Assembly (NCBI RefSeq): GCF_007565055.1
Contig: NC_044568.1
Span: 39,707,156 to 39,771,155, forward strand
Length of the DNA stretch: 64,000 nucleotides
From: Rhinopithecus roxellana
Lineage: Eukaryota > Chordata > Mammalia > Primates > Cercopithecidae
Reading direction: 5' to 3'
Shown: one piece after another, positions 38,488-54,150 of the stretch
How positions within the stretch are numbered: the stretch's first letter is position 1
Layout: each line of letters opens with the position of its first letter
Program-made: the position numbers and the translations under genes
The notes under the pieces: generated by a model
Seen by the model: the letters and a program-made list of their open reading frames with translations, nothing else
What the model was told of the DNA's origin: nothing
Databases searched by the model: none

Positions 38488-39472
<985 letters not shown>

Positions 39473-40217
39473 CACTCCAAGAATTTTTAAGTTCCAAGGG
39501 TATGTAGGCTACCATCTACAAAGCTACACATAAGAACTAGATTGTACTGCCCTCTAATATATCTCCAGTGATTTGCAAGTAAAGATGTCCCTATCAACCT
39601 TATGATTCGGTGAGGGTGGATATACCAGGAACTTCTTCAGATGTTTATAAAAGTGTTTTCAAGGACATGAACTTCTAAAAATATTGCTCAATAATGTATG
39701 CATAAAGAACACAGGTGCAATTTCCTCTAGGAGCATAAGGTAAAATAACGAAAACAATAATATCTTGGTCCTGAGGACAGATGACATTGTTTACTGTGGA
39801 TAAGCGTCGTAACACTAATAGTAAAAGTCGTAGTAGTAGTAGTCTTTCAAAATGAGGGATGCCTAAGAAATTGAGTTCTTATTTGTGCACCATGATTCTT
39901 AGCAGGAAAGACAAATTTGTTGTTATAATATATAACCTCTTTCTAAAAAATTTTAAGTAGTATACAGCAAAACATATGAATATAGAAAATATAGAAATAG
40001 AATAAAAATCAAACAGTGTTGTTCATTGAAAGGGAACAACATATCAACTATCCAGATAACAGTATTTATAACTGTTAAACTGAAGTTACAACTATAACCT
40101 CAGGTTCTGAGCTCCCTGATAAGCAAGGGAAAAGGGAGGATATGGGTGTTCATACTGGTGGTCTATATCAGAATAGAGAAAACTCTCGTTCCTTAAGGCT
40201 TTTTCTATAGTTGAACT
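39473..40217. other. unassigned non-coding DNA
   Basis: Unique-looking; small (GTA)n patch at 39828-39843. Confidence 0.4.
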
Positions 40218-40507
40218 CTTTTTTTTTTTCCTTCTCAGACAGAGTCTCATTCTGTCACCCAAGCTGGAGTGCAGTGGCTTGATTTCGGATCTCGGCTCAC
40301 TGCCACCTCCGTCCCCCCAGGGTTCAAGCGATTCTCCTGCCTCGGCCTCCCCAGTAGCTGGGACTACAGGCACCCGCCATCACACCCGGCTAATTTTTGT
40401 ATTTTTAATAGATACCAGGTTTTACCGTGTTGACCAGTCTGGTCTCGAACTCCCGACCTTGTGATCCACCTGCCTCAGCCTCCCAAAATGCTGGGATTAT
40501 AGGCGTG
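40218..40507 (-). mobile_element. AluS/Y SINE, slightly 5'-truncated
   Basis: T-tail, 'gacagagtctcattctgtc', full dimer to 'gggattataggcgtga', stopping about 20 bases short of the consensus end. It carries a small 'ggatctcgg' duplication near 40287. Confidence 0.92.
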
Positions 40508-41504
40508 ACTTCTAAAGCACATTTCTTTAGCAGGGACTCCAAGATATAATGAAGACTATTCTGCCCAGAATGTCTACATTCCTGTAACTATTTCTTAATT
40601 TTAATTAAATAGTGCTCGAGGGCTTAACACACCAACACCAAAAAGGAAAAAAGCAAAGAAAGTGAAAGCGATTCTCCCCCTCGTCCAAAGAAAAATAGAA
40701 AACACAGTTTTATGTCTAAACACTATAGCTTCTTTTGGTTTCCTTTTCCATATATAGTTTTCCTTTCTTACCTTTTTCAGTACTTGATTTTGACTTCTAA
40801 TCTGTGCAAATGACTTATGATATCATATCTTGCATGCTTGCTATAAGTTGCCTGAAAACCCTCTTTGGAAATAGGCAGGGTTAAAAGGCAAACAAACAGG
40901 GACATTCCTACTCTTCTACTGAGGAGAGGAGCTTGCCCTTTGCCTTTGAATGACCAAGGCAAAATTGTATTTAAGTCTCCAGGCTGAGGGGAAAGAAATC
41001 AGAAAATTAATGAAATGAAAATGAAACCCCAAAAAAATGCCTGGAGCCTTAGAAAGTACAGAGAACAAAGGGACAGCAAGAGCCATGAATAATAATGAGA
41101 TTCCAACTACGCTGATATCAGGAACTATTCTTTCCTGTCCATTTAACCAAGGCCTCAAGTCACCTCCCCTGCCCTGTTGAAAGAAACCCAATCTATTAAG
41201 TCTTCCTCAGAATTGAAACATTCCGTGACATTGGAAATTGTTATTAGCTATTTAAATTTGCTTTTTTGTGTTATTGGGGTAGATTCACATCCATTTTGAA
41301 TGAATATATAAGTCTACGACCACAAATGCTAAATTGAAAAATACTTCTATTTTAAAATGTGAGAAGTATATTGCTAAATTAACTCATATACTTTTGGCCC
41401 GATTTGAACAACGGTGTCCTTTTACAATAGTAATCATTATTTTTCTTATTAATTACTTTATCTACAACAATTAGTCCAGCATTCAGAAAGAGCACAAAAA
41501 GGGA
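40508..41504. other. unassigned non-coding DNA
   Basis: No repeat recognised. Overlapping frames on the minus strand (40777-41191) carry no domain. Confidence 0.42.
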
Positions 41505-41710
41505 TAAATATGTTTTATATGTTACACTCATTTAGTTCTAAAAATAAATCTGTAGGAGAAATATTATTTCCAAGTTACAGATAAAGGTACACTGAGGCTT
41601 GGAAGAGCTATGTTGTTTGATCAAGGTCACACAGATAGTAATTGCAGAGCTGGGCTAAGGAAATGGAAATTTGCTGTGTGACCACAAAGGCAGAGCTTTT
41701 ACCAGTAGGT
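41505..41710 (-). mobile_element. MIR SINE
   Basis: 'gataaaggtacactgaggct', 'gatcaaggtcacacagatag' and 'taattgcagagctgggctaa' are clear antisense MIR landmarks. Confidence 0.8.
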
Positions 41711-41896
41711 TCTGTCAGCTGTCAGAAACACACTGGATTTTAAGAAAGAGATATAGTATAAATTGAATATTCAGATTTCTCAAATATTGAATGAGATACC
41801 ACTAAAGCAAGCACAGGAAAGACAGCTCCAACAATATTAATGGTTATAATAACAATGCTCATTAGTTATATTATTAAGTTAACATGTCCAGCTATT

Positions 41897-42184
41897 GGCT
41901 GAGCACAGTGGCTCACACCTGTAATCCCAGAATTTTGGGAAGCTGAGCTAGAAGGATCACTATAGCCCAGGAGCTGAAAACCAACCTGGACAACATAGCA
42001 ATATCCGTCTCTACCAACAATAATTTAAAAAATTAGCTGGACATGGTAGCACATACCTTCAGTTCCAGCTACTCAGGAGGGTGAAGCAGGAGGATCATTT
42101 GAGCCCAGGAGTTCAAGGTTACAGCGATCTGTGATTGCACCACTGCACTTCACTCTGAGCAATAGAGAAAGACCCTGTCTCTAA
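41897..42184 (+). mobile_element. AluJ SINE
   Basis: 'ggctgagcacagtggctcac', 'atagcccaggagctgaaaac' and 'gagcccaggagttcaaggtt' fit AluJ; many substitutions. Its tail has become the microsatellite that follows. Confidence 0.92.
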
Positions 42185-42262
42185 TATGTGTGTGTGTATA
42201 CATACATATATATACACACATGTATACACACACATATATATATATACACACACATACATGTA
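42185..42262 (+). repeat. compound TG/TA/CA microsatellite
   Basis: Grown from the AluJ tail; alternating TG, TA and CA units, partly self-complementary. Confidence 0.93.
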
Positions 42263-42929
42263 TTAATAGGTGTAACTATTATATATAATTACCATTTATA
42301 AATATAAACTAAGGACAGAGCAATGAGGTAGAAGGCACGAGATTGTAGAGTTAGCAAGTGGCAGAATCAAAATTATTAACACATCCTTAACTAAAACGTC
42401 ATTCAGGAAAGATAGTGTCCTTGGTTCAACTCTATCCTCTTTTGGAACTGGGTGTGTACTCTTGATAATTGCTCAATGAACTTCCATTTCTTTGTCTGTC
42501 ACATGATTTGTATAACAGTAACTTCCTTACCCTTCTCACAGTGTTGCTTTAATGATGAAATCTATCACAATTACAGTCTCATTAAAAAAACTAGAACAGA
42601 AGTATACACGTGGACAGCACAGCCAGGTGAGAAGCACTGCAGGCCTGAGGCGAGAGAATGGTAAGTGTTGAAGTTCTGTTTACTTACACTCAGGCTCTGT
42701 ATTACCAACCTCTTTGAAGATCAAAGTTACCAACATTAATCAAAGGTCTGAAATGGTATCTGAACTCAAGTAGCCAAGAGAATTAGATAAGGTAACTTTA
42801 GGATTCTTTGTGTATTTGAGATAGGATTGCTAAGAAAAGACAAATAAACCTCCCTTGTTCATCACAATGCACATTTCCTCTTGCACCTCCATGCACTGTT
42901 CCTTGTACATCCCTCCATTAGAACACACT
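42263..42929. other. unassigned non-coding DNA
   Basis: No element recognised. Confidence 0.4.
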
Positions 42930-43620
42930 CAACCTTGTGGTTTTTCAACAACCATCTATTGAGTTCTTAATTTACTAGACCTTGTGGGCAAAAAACAGAC
43001 ACAATTCCTACCTTCTTAGGACTTAGAATCTGTAGGGACATGAGATAATCACACTACAAAATAGCAAATTATTACCAGGAAGGAGCTACAAAAAAAGAGA
43101 GATTCGTGGAATTGTGTGTAATTATAAAAGGAAGATGTTGCTTTTTCAGGGAGGAGGTCAAAGTAGACTTTCCTGAGGAAGTGCTTTTGAGCATAGATAA
43201 GAAGGTTGGCTGGAAATGAAGTACATGAGACAGGTAAATCCTACGCAGAGGGAAGCATATACTTGAAGGGAAGTCAATACTTCCAGACCAGGTATTCTGA
43301 GGAAGGTGACTCATCTGAAAGGTGCAAGAAGGCTTGTGTGACTGGAGCAGAGAACAGGGTGAGTTGTCTCAGGGAAGGCACTGAATGCATGGGGACCACG
43401 TCTGATCATATTGTAAGTTGTACTAATGATTTCCATTTTGGTCCTAAGAGCAATGGAGGTCATGGGTTGGTTTGAAACAGGCAAGTGACATGATCAGATT
43501 TGGATTTTGGAATGATTATTTTGGCTGCATTGTGGAAAATACCCCTGAAACAGGGCAGGAATTGAAGCAGCAAGAATAGGTAGGTGGTAGCTGCAGAAAG
43601 ACAGGAGCTCAAGCTTAGGT
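42930..43620. repeat. ancient mammalian repeat remnant, family not assigned
   Basis: The order 'ccatctattgagttcttaat', 'cctaccttcttaggacttag', 'gactttcctgaggaag', 'cagagggaagc', 'ggcaagtgacatgatcagat' and 'ttattttggctgcattgtgg' is one I recognise from an old, genome-wide dispersed mammalian sequence whose name I cannot give with confidence. The frames at 43072-43475 fall within it and are not genes. Confidence 0.5.
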
Positions 43621-43807
43621 GTGACCTCTAAGAAAACAGGCTCTGTTCTGTGCCTGCATTCTCAGTGACTGCATGGGCTCAAAACATTAAAGTAATACTA
43701 AAAACAATAATTGTTATACAATATGATAAATGCAGTAATGAAGGCACACATTTGATATGGCAGCAGGAGGACTATGGTGAGAACTGTCAGCCCTTACATA
43801 TGGCATG

Positions 43808-44100
43808 ACAGTTAAGGATTCAGCTTCTGAATCACATGAGTGGACCTGTGTTTTAAGCCTGGCACTGCCCCTATAACTGTGTTAGCTTTGGTTAAATTCT
43901 TGATTTTTCTGAGTAGCCTCATTTTATATATGATAAAATCGAGAATCTACTTCATAGGGTTGTTATGGAGATCAGGTGAGGTAACCAAATCAAAGTGCTT
44001 AGCCAAGTGCCTGAGGAGTATTGAGCAGTCACTGAATGATCATTTGATTATTTTTGTTTTATGCTGTTTTAATAATCATTACTTTTACTATTATCTATAA
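43808..44100 (+). mobile_element. MIR SINE
   Basis: 'gttaaggattcagcttctga', 'ttttaagcctggcactgccc', 'ttcatagggttgttatggag' and 'aaagtgcttagccaagtgcc' give a long sense MIR match. Confidence 0.78.
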
Positions 44101-44567
44101 GGGAAAATAATTGATCTTGATGAATGAGGAATAATTCAGCAAATGAACAATAGGAATCTAGTGTCTACCAAAAGATCAGAATGCAACATGTAAATGACTG
44201 TTATTTAGCATTGAAGAATGAATATATCGTTATATAGTGTCTGAAGAAATCAAGGAACTATAATAAATTAAATGGAATTTGACAGTCAACTCTCAAGGCT
44301 CATAACAACTTCACAGCTTTTAAAATTAGTAAGAGAACACAGAAAGGTAAGTAACTGGCTGGAAACCAAAGCTGAGTCCAAGTTCAACACCTGCCGCGGT
44401 GAATTGGCTGCCATAATCTGCTGCTGCTTCCTCATCCATCTGTCTCTGCCTTTAGCCCCAAGGGGCTTTTAGTAGTGATGATCACCTTTAACATTTTGAG
44501 AGTTCTTCCTCCACACTATTTTGATTCTGTCCTTTGCCACCAAGTAAAGAGACTCAGAACAGAAATC
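44101..44567. other. unassigned non-coding DNA
   Basis: No element recognised. Confidence 0.4.
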
Positions 44568-44821
44568 CTCCATAGAAAGAATAAATTTCAAGAGATCTCT
44601 TGTATAGCAAGGTGACTATAGTTAATGGTGTTATATTGTATTCTTGAAAAATATAGAGTGGATATTATATGTCCTTACTACAAAAATGGTGCGAGGTAAT
44701 GCATTTGTTAATTAGTAGACTGAACCACCCCACAAAGTATATGTACTTCAGAACATTATGTTGTACATGATAAAAACATACAATGTTATCTGGTAATTTA
44801 AAAACATAAAAATTGTTTTTT
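44568..44821 (+). mobile_element. L1 3' UTR fragment
   Basis: 'caagagatctcttgtatagc', 'ggtgactatagttaatgg', 'gaggtaatgcatttgttaat' and 'aacattatgttgtacatgat' are L1PB/L1MA-type 3' UTR landmarks in sense orientation. The AluY at 44833 landed just past its tail. Confidence 0.8.
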
Positions 44822-44832
44822 AAAAAATCCTC

Positions 44833-46744
<1,912 letters not shown>

Positions 46745-47335
46745 ATTCCCCACTTCCTACTTTGCCCTTTAGAAATGCAAATATAGCCTTTTACCTCCCA
46801 TTCACCAGTCACTCCAGGGCAAGTTCATCTAACTACTGCTTACAAGTTCCAGAAAGAAACTCTCACCCACTAGGAGGTTACCTTGAGAGAAAACAGACCA
46901 TTTCTATGAGATTTCCTCCCACCAGGAGACTGCCTCAAGAGATAAAGACTCTCTCCCACCTGGGGAGTTTTCCGACTAGTCCTGCCCAGGAAGGCATCAG
47001 CAGTCAACCAACTTAACTGCCCAGTAGATAAAGCACCAGAGCTAGCATATGGACCACCCTCCTTGCTCTCTTCCTCCCCTGCATTTTAAAAAGTGCCTTC
47101 TTTCTTATCCAAAAGCAAAGCAGTATCCTTAAAGCGGGAAGCCTGTATAATTTCCCCTAAGCTAGCTTCAGAGTAAATCACTTTCTTTATACCAGACCTT
47201 GCTCTTGTTAACTGCAAGCAGCAAGTAACTAACCTGCATTTCAGTTGCATGGGCACTCCAAGGTCTATCTTTAGAAAATAATCATTCTCAATAGCTCTGG
47301 CCAAAACCCTGGGTTGAGAGTGAGGAGGCGCTAGG
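46745..47335 (+). mobile_element. probable ERV LTR remnant
   Basis: Layout resembles an LTR in sense orientation: a TATA-like 'cattttaaaaagtgcc' near 47085, a polyadenylation-like 'gagtaaatcactttc' near 47170, and 'accttgctcttgttaactgc' with 'ctgcatttcagttgcatggg' downstream as a U5-like end. The ends and family are not defined. Confidence 0.45.
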
Positions 47336-47782
47336 GCAAGGGCTCTTATTAGTCAGCCTTAGGACATCTCCCCAGCCTTGAAGCAAACACTTGTAATCCA
47401 GGGATTGACATTCCCACCAGAAGAACATGAAATGAGGATGTAGTCATTTTCCAAAGTAAAATTAGGGTGCTGATATGGTTTTGCTCTGTGTCCTCTTCCA
47501 GACATCATGTTGAATTGTAATCCCCTGTGTTAGGGGAGGGACCTGGTAGGAGGCAATTGGATAATGGGGGTGGATTTCCCCCTTGCTGTTCTTGTGATAG
47601 TGAGTTCTCATAAGATCTAGTGTTTAAAGTGTATAGCACTTCCTCCTTTGCCCTCTTCCTCCTGCTCTACCATGTGAAAAAGGCATTTGCTTCCCCTTTA
47701 CCTTCTGCTGTAATGCCCAGACCCGCGATGACCCAAAAGCAACCACCAGAGTCCAGAGACAAAGCCAAGCGGCAGGGATCGC

Positions 47783-47788
47783 TTTATT
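47783..47788 (-). terminator. polyadenylation signal of the solo LTR
   Basis: AATAAA on the minus strand ('cgaaataaagcgatcc'), followed by the T/G-rich 'ggctttgtctctgg' downstream element typical of an LTR U5. Confidence 0.78.
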
Positions 47789-47863
47789 TCGAGTTCGAAC
47801 TCGGTTCCCTCCAACTAGGCATCAGATCCTAGGGAGAGACCTCGAGCTCGGTGTTCAGCCGTC

Positions 47864-47870
47864 TTTTATA
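47864..47870 (-). promoter_or_regulatory. TATA box of the solo LTR
   Basis: TATAAAA on the minus strand within 'ggctataaaagacgg', about 80 bases upstream of the polyadenylation signal and downstream of CCAAT-like boxes near 47932 and 47974. It marks the U3/R region. Activity is unknown. Confidence 0.75.
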
Positions 47871-48255
47871 GCCAGACACAAACAAATTACAGCAAATTAC
47901 AGAGTCACTGGGGATTTTTACAGTTGTAGGTTTACAATTGGCTGACATTTAAAGTTAAACATTAGTCAGTTGTTCATTGGTTCCCGCCCTTTGACCAAAC
48001 CACAAACGGTCGCTTGCCCTGCTAGGGACTTTCCAGATAACCTTGTTGTTTTAGCATTAAGGGAGTTTCCTGACTTTTCTGACCTCTGATATTCAGTATT
48101 TTTCCACTCCTCACTGCCATAATTTTTAAGTTTCCTGAGGCCTCCCCAGGCATGCTTCCTATACAGCCTGACATACTGTGAGTCAATTAATTTTTTTTCA
48201 TAAATTACCCAGTCTCAGGTATTTCTTTATAGTAGGGTGAGAATGAACCAATACA

Positions 48256-49852
48256 GAAATTTGGTACCAGAGAAGTGGGACACTGCTGTAAAAATACCTG
48301 AAACTGTGGAAGCAACTTTGGAACTGGGTAACAGACAGAAGTTAGATGAGTTTGGAGGGCTCAGAAGAAGGCAAGAAGATGAAAGAAAGTTTGGAACTTC
48401 CTAGAGACGTGTTGAATGGTTGTGACCAAATGCCAATAGTGATATGGACAGTGAAGTCCATCCAGGCTGAGGTGGTGTCAGATGGAGATGAGGCACTTTT
48501 TGGGAACTGGAGTAAAAATCAATCTTGCTATGCTTTATTAAACCAACTGGCAGCATTTTGCCCCTGCTCTTGAGGTCTGTGGAATTTTTAAACTTGAGAG
48601 AGATAATTTAGGGTATGTGGCTGAAAAAATTTCTATGGGGCAAAACATTGAAGATGTGGCCTGGCTGCTTTGCGTATACTCATATGTGTTCACAAAGAGA
48701 TGATTTGAAATTGGAACTTATATTTAAAAGGAAAACAGAGCATAAATGTTTGGAAAATTTGCAGCCTGGCCATATGGCATAAAAGAAAAACCCATTTTCT
48801 GAGGAGGAATTCGAGGCTGCAGAAATTTGCGTAAGAGGGTGTGAATGTTAATAGCCAAGACAATGGGGAAAATGCCTCCATTTCAGAGCTGATCATGGCA
48901 GGCCTGGAGGCCTAGGAGGCAAAAATGGTTTCCTGGGCCAGGCCCAAGGCCCTACTGCTCTCTGAAGGCTTGGGACATGGTGCCCTGTGTCCCAGCAACT
49001 CCAGCTCCAGCCATGGCTAAAAGGGGCCAAGTTACAACTTGGGCCATTGTTTCAGAGGGTGTAAGCCCCAAGCCTTTGCAGCTTCCATGTGATGTTAGGC
49101 CTGTGACTACACAGAAGGCAAGAGCTGAGGCTTGGGAGCTTCCCCTTAGATTTCAGAGGATGTATGGAAATGCCTGGATGTCCAGGCAGAAGTCTGTTAC
49201 AGGAGCAGAGCTCTAATGGAGAATCTCTACCTACTAGGGCAGTTGCAGAGGGGAAACGTGGGGTCAGAGACCCCGCACAGAGTCCCCACTGGAGCACTGC
49301 CTAGTGGAGCTGTTAAAAGAGGGTCACAATCTTCCAAACCCCAGTATGGTAGATCCACAGGCAGCTTGCACTGCACAGCTTAATAAGCCATAGGCACTCA
49401 ATGCCAGCCCGTTAAAGTAGCCATGAGGGCTGTACCCTAAGGAGTCATAGGGCCAGAGCTGCCCAAGACCTTAGGAGCCCACCCTTTACATCACTCTGGC
49501 CTGGATGTGAGACATGGAGTCAAAGGAGATTATTTTAGAGCTTTAAAATTTAATGACTGCCCTGCTGGGTTTCAGACTTGCATGGAGCCACTAGTCCCTT
49601 TGTTTAGGCCAATTTCTCCATTTTGGAATGGGTGCATATACCCAATGCCTGTACCCCCATCATATCTTGGAAGTAACTAACTTGTTTTTTATTTTACATG
49701 TCCATAGGCAGAAAGGACTTGCCTTGTCTCAGGTGAGACTTTGGATGTGGACTTTTGAGTTAATGTTTGATTGAGTTAAGCCTTTGGGGGACTTTTGGGA
49801 AAGCATAATTTGTTTTAAAATGTGAGAAGGTCATGAGATTTGGGAGGGGCCA
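48256..49852 (+). pseudogene. MaLR (MST/THE1) internal sequence, non-coding remnant
   Basis: Recognised by 'aactttggaactgggtaaca', 'ggagggctcagaagaaggc', 'aagtttggaacttcctagag', 'gcattttgcccctgctcttg' and, near its end, 'atgagatttgggaggggcca'. MaLR internal regions derive from an ERVL-like ancestor but normally encode no usable protein. The frame at 48346-48573 and the one at 48977-49216 are short leftovers without a recognised domain. It lies between two MST LTRs in one orientation, so the whole 47471-50220 is one provirus-like insertion. Confidence 0.88.
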
Positions 49853-50220
49853 TGGGAGCATCCCCACCCAAATCTTGTGTTGAATTGTATTCCCCAATGT
49901 TGAGGGAGGGACCTGTGGAAGATGATTTGATCATCGGCCAGATTTTCTCCTTGCTGTTCTTGTCATAGTGAGTGAGTTTTCATGAGATCTGGTTGTTTAA
50001 AAGTATGTAGCACTTCCCACTTCACACTCTCTCCTCCTGGCCATGTGAATATGTGCTTGCTTCCCCTTCACTTTCCACCATGATTGTAAGCTTCCTGAGA
50101 CCTCCCCAGCCATGATTCCTGTACAGCCTGTAGAACCATGAGCCAATTAAATCTCTTTTCTTTATTAATTACCCAGTCTCAGGTAATGCTTTATAGCAGT
50201 GTGAGAATAGACTAATCCAG
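49853..50220 (+). mobile_element. MST-type 3' LTR of the same element
   Basis: 'ccccacccaaatcttgtgtt', 'ctgttcttgtcatagtgag', 'tccaccatgattgtaag' and 'tgagaatagactaatccag'. The first 20 or so bases are degraded. It is the pair of the LTR at 47471-48255. Confidence 0.86.
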
Positions 50221-50295
50221 GTGCTATAAGCAAAAAAAGAAGAAAAAAACTGACTAGTCCTAAACAACAATGTACTCTTTAAGAATATCTAATCC

Positions 50296-51664
<1,369 letters not shown>

Positions 51665-51875
51665 GTAGTTCATTCATGAATTCAGGCACCAGACTGCCTC
51701 CGCTCATATCTTGACTCTGATCTGTGAACTTGAGCAAATTGCTTAAGCTCTTCATGTCTCATGAAGAATAGTACCTAATTTATAGATCTATTGTGAGAAT
51801 CAAATGAGCTAATGGATATTAAATACAGGAAAAATACCAACCACATAGTAAGCATTCAATGAAGTTTAGTTAACA
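51665..51875 (+). mobile_element. MIR SINE
   Basis: 'aggcaccagactgcctccgc', 'tgagcaaattgcttaagctc', 'gtgagaatcaaatgagctaa' and 'catagtaagcattcaatgaa' follow MIR in sense orientation. Confidence 0.8.
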
Positions 51876-52194
51876 GAAGTAGAATTATGATTTCTACCTG
51901 TCTTTGATGTGTCATCTTAAGTCTAGTCTTATGAAATGAGAAGTGACCTAACATTTACTCATTGCACACTGCCAGCCAAGGCACTGGATACTAATTCCTG
52001 GGTTATTCATATACTATTCCCCATAGCCCTGTGAAAAGTGAGTAAAGATTGTAAACTGGCTGGATCAGTTTTATTCCATCATCCTTATACTGTTCCTTAC
52101 TGTAAACAGAAAGATGGAAAGTTAAATTCTCAGTTTCCTAGATTACCTTACTACTTTGGATATCTTCTAAAGTCCTTCAGAACAATACATCTGC

Positions 52195-52522
<328 letters not shown>

Positions 52523-52744
52523 CATCTGCATGATATTTAAGAGGAAGTAAAAGTTGCTTATCTCTTGTTTCTGCTGGCAGGTATATTTAAAAGCTGTGTA
52601 ATGCTTCTGTTACCAATACCATAGTGGGTGAGCAAGGGTGGAATAAATCATCCATTCAGTAACATTATGAGTGTGAGCATACAGGGCACAGGAGATGTAT
52701 TTTGCTTGAGGGGATTGTGGCTAAAGCAGTGTAGTACTGAATCC

Positions 52745-53001
52745 AACAGATAGGCAGTGTGGTGAGCAAAATTCTAAATTGGTCCTACAATCTCCACACC
52801 AAACAACCACTTGAGCCTGGAAGAGGACCCAGAGCCTTGAATGAGACACTCCGATTGCATACATGTGAGACCTTGAGAAGAGGCCCCAGCTGTGATTACC
52901 CAGAGCTCCTGCTCCATGGAAGTCATGAGATAATTATTATGTTGCTTTTTAAGTCACTACAGGTGTGGTAATTTGCTAGGCAACAGTAGAAAACTAATAC
53001 A
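52745..53001 (+). mobile_element. MLT1-type MaLR LTR
   Basis: 'cagtgtggtgagcaaaattc', 'gagaccttgagaagagg', 'catgagataattattatgtt' and 'gtaatttgctaggcaacagt' then 'aactaatacag' give the MLT1 order and 3' end. Confidence 0.75.
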
Positions 53002-53859
53002 GATAGCAATTTCCAAATTACCAGTTTCTTTATTACTGTAGCAGTATCTACTCTGTAGTGTTTATCAGGCAGTCATCATTCCTGGAAGCTCAACATGAAA
53101 TCTTTTCCTTCAGCTTTTCCAAAGGTTTTGTGAGCATTTTATTTTCTAAATTAAATCCTTTCTATTTCTACTCTGCTCAAACTGAGACTGACAGGTGTCA
53201 TATTCCTATTTTACAGATAAAATTTCTGACTCTTGGAATTTTCCAGTAAGTTGCAGAAAGTTACATGGGAAATGAGATCATATGTTTATTCAGCTTAGAA
53301 GTCTGATTAGCTTTGAAGCATACACCCCAAATCACAAGACTTTTCTTTGGCTTCCCTGGACTACAATCAAGTTATTTTCCCAAATGCTACTATCAAATTC
53401 ATTTAACACCTAAACATATTGGCATTTAAACTTTATGTCCAGGTTTTCTAGATATATATTTATTCATAAGATGATTTATGCAGGGCAAGGGTCTTATTAA
53501 TCAGTTCTATCACCACACAATAGGAGAAGCAATATCATCGAGATGTTCAACTTGGCTCATCTTTTCTGTCTCTCTACTCTTCTATCCTGTATGAGAAGTA
53601 TGGGAGATCTAAATATAATTTCAATATCATATGTAAAGTTATAAACTGATAGGGGAGCATGGAGAGCCCTGCCTGGGCATGCATCCTACATGATTGGCAC
53701 CTACTATCCACATTTCCTAATAGTCTTGTGCTCACTCACCTGACTTTCAGAAAACAAGAATTTTGTACCTTCTGTTGAACCTGCAAAACTTGTTCCTGCT
53801 TTATGGTATGTGTTCTTATAGTTTTCTCTTTGTGAAATCTTTTCCCTAATGATTGTCAT
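53002..53859. other. unassigned non-coding DNA
   Basis: No element recognised. Confidence 0.4.
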
Positions 53860-54150
53860 TAGGACAACTTTCAGTTATTCAGTATCATCTAAAGTCATCT
53901 TTTCAGAGAGGTCTTCATTGACCACTCAGATTAAAATATCTGTGAAATTTCATCTATTAAATATATTAAATAAATATAATACTATTATCCTATTTTTTAT
54001 AGAAATTATTAAAATCAAAGTTTTTACGTGTTTAATTCCTCTCTCCCAAAGACCAATTTCCATGGGAACAGAGACATTAATCTTTTTCACCATTGTATTC
54101 CCAGTACCTACAAGAGTGCCTGTTATAAAACAGTGTGAATTGATATTTTA
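53860..54150 (+). mobile_element. L2 3' end
   Basis: 'tcatcttttcagagaggtct', 'tcattgaccactcagatt', 'ccatgggaacagagacatt' and 'ttgtattcccagtacctaca' then 'agagtgcctg' follow the L2 3' end in sense orientation. Confidence 0.75.

Larger units (their letters stand above)
47709..48113 (-). mobile_element. class I (gammaretrovirus-like) solo LTR, 405 bp
   Basis: On the minus strand it runs from TGAGGAGTGG to GGGCATTACA. CTGC lies on both sides (47705-47708 and 48114-48117), the 4-bp duplication expected of gammaretrovirus-type integration. It has CCAAT-type boxes, a TATA box and AATAAA in the right order. CpGs are abundant and largely intact ('acccgcgatg', 'ttcgagttcgaactcgg'), so it is much younger than its MST host. 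No internal viral sequence remains, so it is a solo LTR left by LTR-LTR recombination. The exact monkey ERV family is not identified. Confidence 0.88.
47471..48255 (+). mobile_element. MST-type 5' LTR of a MaLR element, split by another LTR
   Basis: Begins 'tgatatggttttgctctgtg' and ends 'ggtgagaatgaaccaatac'. LTR sequence is interrupted at 47708 and resumes at 48114, where 'taatttttaagtttcctgagg' follows. Without the nested LTR it is of normal MST size. It leads directly into MaLR internal sequence and a second LTR at 49853. Confidence 0.88.

Noticed and set aside
43072..43475. Overlapping frames of 80 and 89 residues
   Set aside because: They fall inside an ancient dispersed repeat remnant and show no domain.
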